Under the pieces are notes generated by a model, which saw only the letters and a program-made list of their open reading frames with translations, was not told the DNA's origin and did not search any database. Of a DNA stretch of 9,391 nucleotides, positions 6,510 to 9,391 are shown one piece after another. Position 1 is the stretch's first letter, and each line of letters begins with the position of its first letter. The translations under genes were made by a program, and so were the position numbers. Source of the DNA: Belnapia sp. (lineage in GTDB: Bacteria > Pseudomonadota > Alphaproteobacteria > Acetobacterales > Acetobacteraceae); the NCBI GenBank assembly GCA_028291445.1, contig JAQGIA010000142.1, positions 1-9,391 of the forward strand, given 5' to 3'.

Positions 6510-7505
6510 ATGGCGCAGGGGGCTCCGAGGCGTGGCCTGCTCGGCGGCGTAGCAGGCGCGCTGTTGCTAGGGTCTTCCGCCGGCGCGCAGATGAGGGATT
6601 TTCCATCCCGCCCAGTGCGCTTCATCATTCCCTCTCCACCCGGTGGGTCGCCAGATATCCTGACCCGGCTGCTGGCCGACCGGATGGCACGCAGTACCGG
6701 CAAGCAATTCGTGGTGGACTATCGCCCCGGCGGCGGCACCGCGGTCGCTTCGCTGTTCGTCGCGCGACAGCCGGCGGATGGCTACACGCTCTACTACACC
6801 GGCCCCAGCTTCACGGTGACGCCGGCGGTCAATCGTCAATTCGCCGGCGTCATCGATATCCGCACCGCCTTCGACCCGGTCACCCTCGCCGCCGCCGCGC
6901 CGTTCCTGCTGGTGGTGAATCCGCGGCTGCCGGTGCGAACGGTGGCCGAATTGGTGGCCTGGGTGAAGGCCAATCCCGGGGTCGCCAATTACGCCGCTAA
7001 TCCCGGCACAACGCCGCACCTGCTGATGGAGCAATTCTGCCAGCCGCTTGGACTCGACATGGTCGGCGTCGCCTTCGGCGGCGAGGCGGAGGGGCTGCAG
7101 GCTGTTGCCACCGGCCGGGCGCATCTGATGCTCGCCATCATCGGGCCGGCCCGCCCCTTTTATGATCAAGGTGCCGTGCGGGTGCTGGCGACGATCGGTT
7201 CGCGCCGCCATCCGGCGCTACCCGAGGTGCCGACCATTCCTGAAACCGGCGCAGCGCCGGCCTTCGAACCGGCCGACATCTGGCTCGGCTATGTCGCGCC
7301 GGCCGGTACTCCGCCCGAGGCGATCCATTGGCTCCAGCGCGAGATCGCCAATGCGGTGCGGCACCCCGAGTTGCATGAGGTCCTGGTCGAACGCCAAGGC
7401 TTCGAGGCGATCGGCTCGGACCCCGACAGCTTCCGGCAAGTCATTCTGCACGACCTGGACCGGTATTCCCGGATCGCCCAGGCTTCGAAGCTGCAAATCA
7501 ACTAG
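6510..7505 (+). CDS. TctC/Bug-family periplasmic solute-binding protein (second copy)
   Basis: A 331-residue extracytoplasmic binding protein of the Bug/TctC type. The signal peptide APRRGLLGGVAGALLLGSSAGAQ carries an RRGLL twin-arginine-like motif. The mature protein opens with DFPSRPVRFIIPSPPGGSPD, followed by VDYRPGGGTAVA, DGYTLYYTGPS, NYAANPGTTPH, FGGEAEGLQAVATGRAH and ALPEVPTIPETG in normal family order. The ATG at 6510 is chosen because GGGAGGA (6498-6504) lies five bases upstream. In-frame TTG at 6495 would remove that site, and the ATG at 6505 is in another frame. It is clearly diverged from the other TctC protein in the window, so the two probably bind different ligands or arose by an old duplication. 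It is the first gene of the plus-strand arm, 15 bp before the thiolase-like gene. No transporter membrane subunits are nearby. Confidence 0.93.
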   Translation: MAQGAPRRGLLGGVAGALLLGSSAGAQMRDFPSRPVRFIIPSPPGGSPDILTRLLADRMARSTGKQFVVDYRPGGGTAVASLFVARQPADGYTLYYTGPSFTVTPAVNRQFAGVIDIRTAFDPVTLAAAAPFLLVVNPRLPVRTVAELVAWVKANPGVANYAANPGTTPHLLMEQFCQPLGLDMVGVAFGGEAEGLQAVATGRAHLMLAIIGPARPFYDQGAVRVLATIGSRRHPALPEVPTIPETGAAPAFEPADIWLGYVAPAGTPPEAIHWLQREIANAVRHPELHEVLVERQGFEAIGSDPDSFRQVILHDLDRYSRIAQASKLQIN

Positions 7506-7520
7506 GCGAGGCGAAGCAGC

Positions 7521-9017
7521 ATGGCGGGTATCGATCCGGGCCGGGTGCCCGTCATCATCGGAGTTGGGCAGATCAGTCTGCGCGACGACACGCGCGAGCC
7601 GACCTCGCTGGAACTGACGCTCGAAGCGCTGCGCCGCGCCGAGGCGGATGCGGGTATCGCCTGCCTTGGCCGGCTGGATACGCTTGAACTGGTCCGGCAG
7701 AACTCCTGGCCGCCGGCCGAGGATATGGGCGAGCGTGTGGCTGCGGCCCTGGGTGCGCGACTGCGCCAGAGGCCGGTGGTGCATAGCGCGCATGGCGACA
7801 TTCCGGTCCGGCTGATCAACGACGCCGCCAACCGCATCGCCGCCGGCGAGATCGAGATGGCGGCGGTGGCAGGTGGGGAAGGTCTGCGTTCGGCCGCGCA
7901 AAGGGCATCGCGCGAGGCGACGACGCAGCCCCGGCGCGACCTGATGCGCGAGCGGCTGCAGCAATCGGCCGCACCGGTCGCGGTGAAATACGGGCTGCTG
8001 ACGCCGACCGACATCTACCCGCTGTTCGAGAACGCCATGCGAGCGGCCTGGGGCCAGAGCCTGGCGGAGGGGCAGCGGGAATCTGCCGAGATCTGGTCGC
8101 GTTTCTCGCAGGTGGCGGCGGCCAATCCGCATGCCTGGATCCGCCGAGAGCACACCCCTGAGGAGATCATGGACCCCGCCGCAGGCAACCGGCCAATCGC
8201 CTTCCCCTATCCGAAGCTGATGGTCGCCAATAACGCCATCAACCAGGGCGCGGCAGTGCTGGTGGCGAGCCTCGCCGCCGCCCGGCGGTCCGGCGTGGCC
8301 GAGGACCGTCTGATCTATGTCGGTGCAGGCGCCGCCGCGCATGAATCCGACTTTTTCTGGGAACGCGCGGACTACACCCGCTCGCCCAGCCTCGAGGTCG
8401 CGGTGCGCGACACGTTGGCCTGGAACGGCCTCGTTGCCAGCGACCTCGACCATGTTGAGTTGTACAGCTGCTTCCCCTGCGTGCCCAAGGCAGCCCGCCG
8501 CGTCATCGGCCTGCCGACGGACCGGCCGTTGAGCGTTTCCGGCGGGCTGACCTTCGCCGGTGGCCCGGGCGGCAATTACATGACACACGCCGCCGCCGCG
8601 ATGGTGGAAGCCCTTCGCCGTGATGGGCGCCACGGTCTGCTGCTGTCGAATGGCGGATGGTTCTCCGACTGCCATTGTTTGGTGCTAAGCCGTGAGCCGC
8701 CTTGCCCGGGAACGCTGCCGCGCAGCCATGACGCGCAGGCTTCGGCCGATGCGGTGCGTGGCGCTGTGCCATGCTTCCTGGAACACTACACCGGCCCCGG
8801 CCGGATCGAGACCTACACCGTGATCTATGGCCGGGACGGGAAACCTGCTTTTGGCTCGGTCATTGGCCGGACGCCGGAGGATGCGCGCTTCGTCGCGCGA
8901 GTTCCGACCGAAGATGCGGCCGGCATCGCTCTGCTGACCGCCGGCGAGATCGAGCCGGTCGGGCGGGCGGGGCAGGCAGTCGAGGGTACGGACGGACGCG
9001 TCTTCTGGCGCATGTGA
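7521..9017 (+). CDS. Thiolase-like protein, TLP1-type, with additional C-terminal domain
   Basis: A 498-residue cytoplasmic thiolase-superfamily protein. The N-terminus, RVPVIIGVGQISLRDD, is the usual first strand. The central part has RLINDAANRIAAGEIEMAAVAGGE (97-120). The C-terminal thiolase half has VELYSCFPCVPKAARR (312-327) and SGGLTFAGGPGGNYMTHAAA (340-359), the latter holding the likely catalytic His356. A tail of about 90 residues (ETYTVIYGRDGKPAFGSVIGR and onward) matches the extra domain of thiolase-like protein type 1. The residues where the nucleophilic cysteine normally lies read HSAHGDIP (88-95), with no Cys, so classical thiolase chemistry is unlikely. The start at 7521 has GAGG nine bases upstream and follows the tctC stop by 15 bp, so the two genes are probably cotranscribed. 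Family assignment is firm; substrate and reaction are unknown. Confidence 0.9.
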   Translation: MAGIDPGRVPVIIGVGQISLRDDTREPTSLELTLEALRRAEADAGIACLGRLDTLELVRQNSWPPAEDMGERVAAALGARLRQRPVVHSAHGDIPVRLINDAANRIAAGEIEMAAVAGGEGLRSAAQRASREATTQPRRDLMRERLQQSAAPVAVKYGLLTPTDIYPLFENAMRAAWGQSLAEGQRESAEIWSRFSQVAAANPHAWIRREHTPEEIMDPAAGNRPIAFPYPKLMVANNAINQGAAVLVASLAAARRSGVAEDRLIYVGAGAAAHESDFFWERADYTRSPSLEVAVRDTLAWNGLVASDLDHVELYSCFPCVPKAARRVIGLPTDRPLSVSGGLTFAGGPGGNYMTHAAAAMVEALRRDGRHGLLLSNGGWFSDCHCLVLSREPPCPGTLPRSHDAQASADAVRGAVPCFLEHYTGPGRIETYTVIYGRDGKPAFGSVIGRTPEDARFVARVPTEDAAGIALLTAGEIEPVGRAGQAVEGTDGRVFWRM

Positions 9018-9189
9018 GGAGAGACGATCCTCCTTGGTTTCCGTGGACACCGAGAGGCGAGCTTTGAGCTGGAGGTGTTCAATTGATCAGCAGGCGACGA
9101 GGGCCAAGCCGGCCTAGTGTCCCGGCTGTAAAATAATTAGCTACTGCTGATCATCTGCGATTCGCTGCGGGTCGCGGCGGAGATTGGGC
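9018..9189. other. Intergenic region between the thiolase-like gene and the transposase
   Basis: No gene is recognised in these 172 bases. A weak dyad, GAGGA (9016-9020) and TCCTC (9028-9032), overlaps the stop of the thiolase-like gene but has no strong T-run behind it, so it is not called a terminator. An AT-rich patch (TGTAAAATAATTAG, 9127-9140) stands out from the GC-rich surroundings and could be part of the insertion-sequence end or its promoter; TAAAAT at 9129-9134 resembles a -10, but no good -35 is seen. Confidence 0.5.
9084..9153. repeat. 10-bp perfect inverted repeat upstream of the transposase
   Basis: TGATCAGCAG at 9084-9093 is the exact reverse complement of CTGCTGATCA at 9144-9153, with 50 bp between the arms. 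A smaller dyad, GCCGG (9108-9112) and CCGGC (9122-9126), lies inside. It may be a structured end of the insertion sequence, or chance. Confidence 0.4.
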
Positions 9190-9391
9190 ATGGCGACACC
9201 GAGGGCGGTTCGGATTGAGTTGTCGGAGGCCGAGCGCGGCGAGTTGGAGGCGCGGCTGCGCCGACGGAAGGTGGCCCGCGGTGACGCGCTGCGGGCACAG
9301 ATCGTGCTGCTGGCGGCCGAGGGGCTGAGCAACCTGGCGATCGTGGAGCGGCTTGGGGTGGCCCGCATGACGGTGGCCCTGTGGCGGCGCC
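9115..9391 (+). mobile_element. Left end of a probable IS630-family insertion sequence, truncated by the window
   Basis: IS630/Tc1-type elements insert at TA dinucleotides. A TA at 9115-9116, followed by GTGTCCCGGCTG and then an AT-rich patch, lies a plausible distance ahead of the transposase start (9190) and could be the left terminus. The boundary is a guess because the right end is outside the window; the presence of the element rests on the transposase. Confidence 0.4.
9190..9391 (+). CDS. IS630-type transposase, N-terminal fragment cut by the window edge
   Basis: An ATG at 9190 opens 67 codons running off the right edge. The protein begins MATPRAVRIELSEAERGELE, followed by ARGDALRAQIVLLAAEGLSN and LAIVERLGVARMTVALWRR. 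This is the N-terminal helix-turn-helix DNA-binding region of IS630-family transposases, where LRAQIVLLAAEGLSN and RLGVxRxTVxxWR are typical. GGAG (9179-9182) lies seven bases upstream of the ATG. Only the DNA-binding part is visible; the DDE catalytic domain would be to the right. Many IS630 transposases are split into two frames, which cannot be judged here. An HTH-only protein from another family is possible but less likely. Confidence 0.8.
   Translation, partial: MATPRAVRIELSEAERGELEARLRRRKVARGDALRAQIVLLAAEGLSNLAIVERLGVARMTVALWRR

Noticed and set aside
7218..8675. Long minus-strand open frame of 485 codons opposite the second tctC and thiolase-like genes
   Set aside because: It spans two real genes antisense, including their junction, and shows no family motif. 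It is a composition artefact.
9016..9040. Terminator after the thiolase-like gene
   Set aside because: The GAGGA/TCCTC stem is only 5 bp, overlaps the stop codon, and is followed by CTTGGTTT instead of a clear T-run.
9141..9368. Minus-strand open frame of 75 codons at the right edge
   Set aside because: It is antisense to the transposase N-terminus, which has a clear helix-turn-helix signature.

Overview
The window is GC-rich throughout, apart from a few short AT-rich islands. Its mix of a Tat-like TctC/Bug solute-binding protein repertoire, acyl-CoA ligases, thiolase-like proteins, an IclR regulator and an IS630-type transposase suggests an alphaproteobacterium, probably of the Acetobacteraceae/Roseomonas type. 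A Bug-rich betaproteobacterium cannot be excluded. The taxonomic call is inference from gene style only.

Layout. A four-gene minus-strand operon fills positions 5325 to 1. In transcription order it encodes an ADP-forming acid-CoA ligase (5325-3214), a periplasmic TctC/Bug binding protein (3217-2249), an AMP-forming acyl-CoA synthetase (2235-667), and a thiolase-like/lipid-transfer protein that runs off the left edge (670-1). Junctions are an ATGA overlap, a 13-bp gap and a GTGA overlap, so the operon is tightly coupled. A possible 21-codon leader ORF precedes it and ends in the first start codon. Next comes an IclR-family regulator, also on the minus strand (6356-5514). On the plus strand, divergent from it, are a second TctC/Bug protein (6510-7505) and a second thiolase-like protein with a TLP1-type extra C-terminal domain (7521-9017). 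The right edge holds the start of an IS630-type transposase (9190 onward), probably inside the left end of an insertion sequence.

Regulation. The best non-coding signal is a pair of related promoter-operator elements, in inverted orientation, on either side of the IclR gene. Each has TTGACR, a 17-bp spacer ending in CATG, a weak -10, and then a roughly 44-bp AT-rich block of GGAA/TTCC half-sites. The two 44-bp blocks match at 36 of 44 positions. One faces the minus-strand operon and the other faces the plus-strand pair. The simplest reading is that the central IclR protein controls both arms through matching operators.

Function. The cluster looks like a catabolic module for an unidentified organic acid. 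Two periplasmic binding proteins would capture the substrate, two mechanistically different ligases would make CoA thioesters, and two thiolase-superfamily proteins, neither with a cysteine at the usual nucleophile position, would act on acyl-CoA. No TctA/TctB membrane subunits are in the window. The substrate cannot be read from the sequence.
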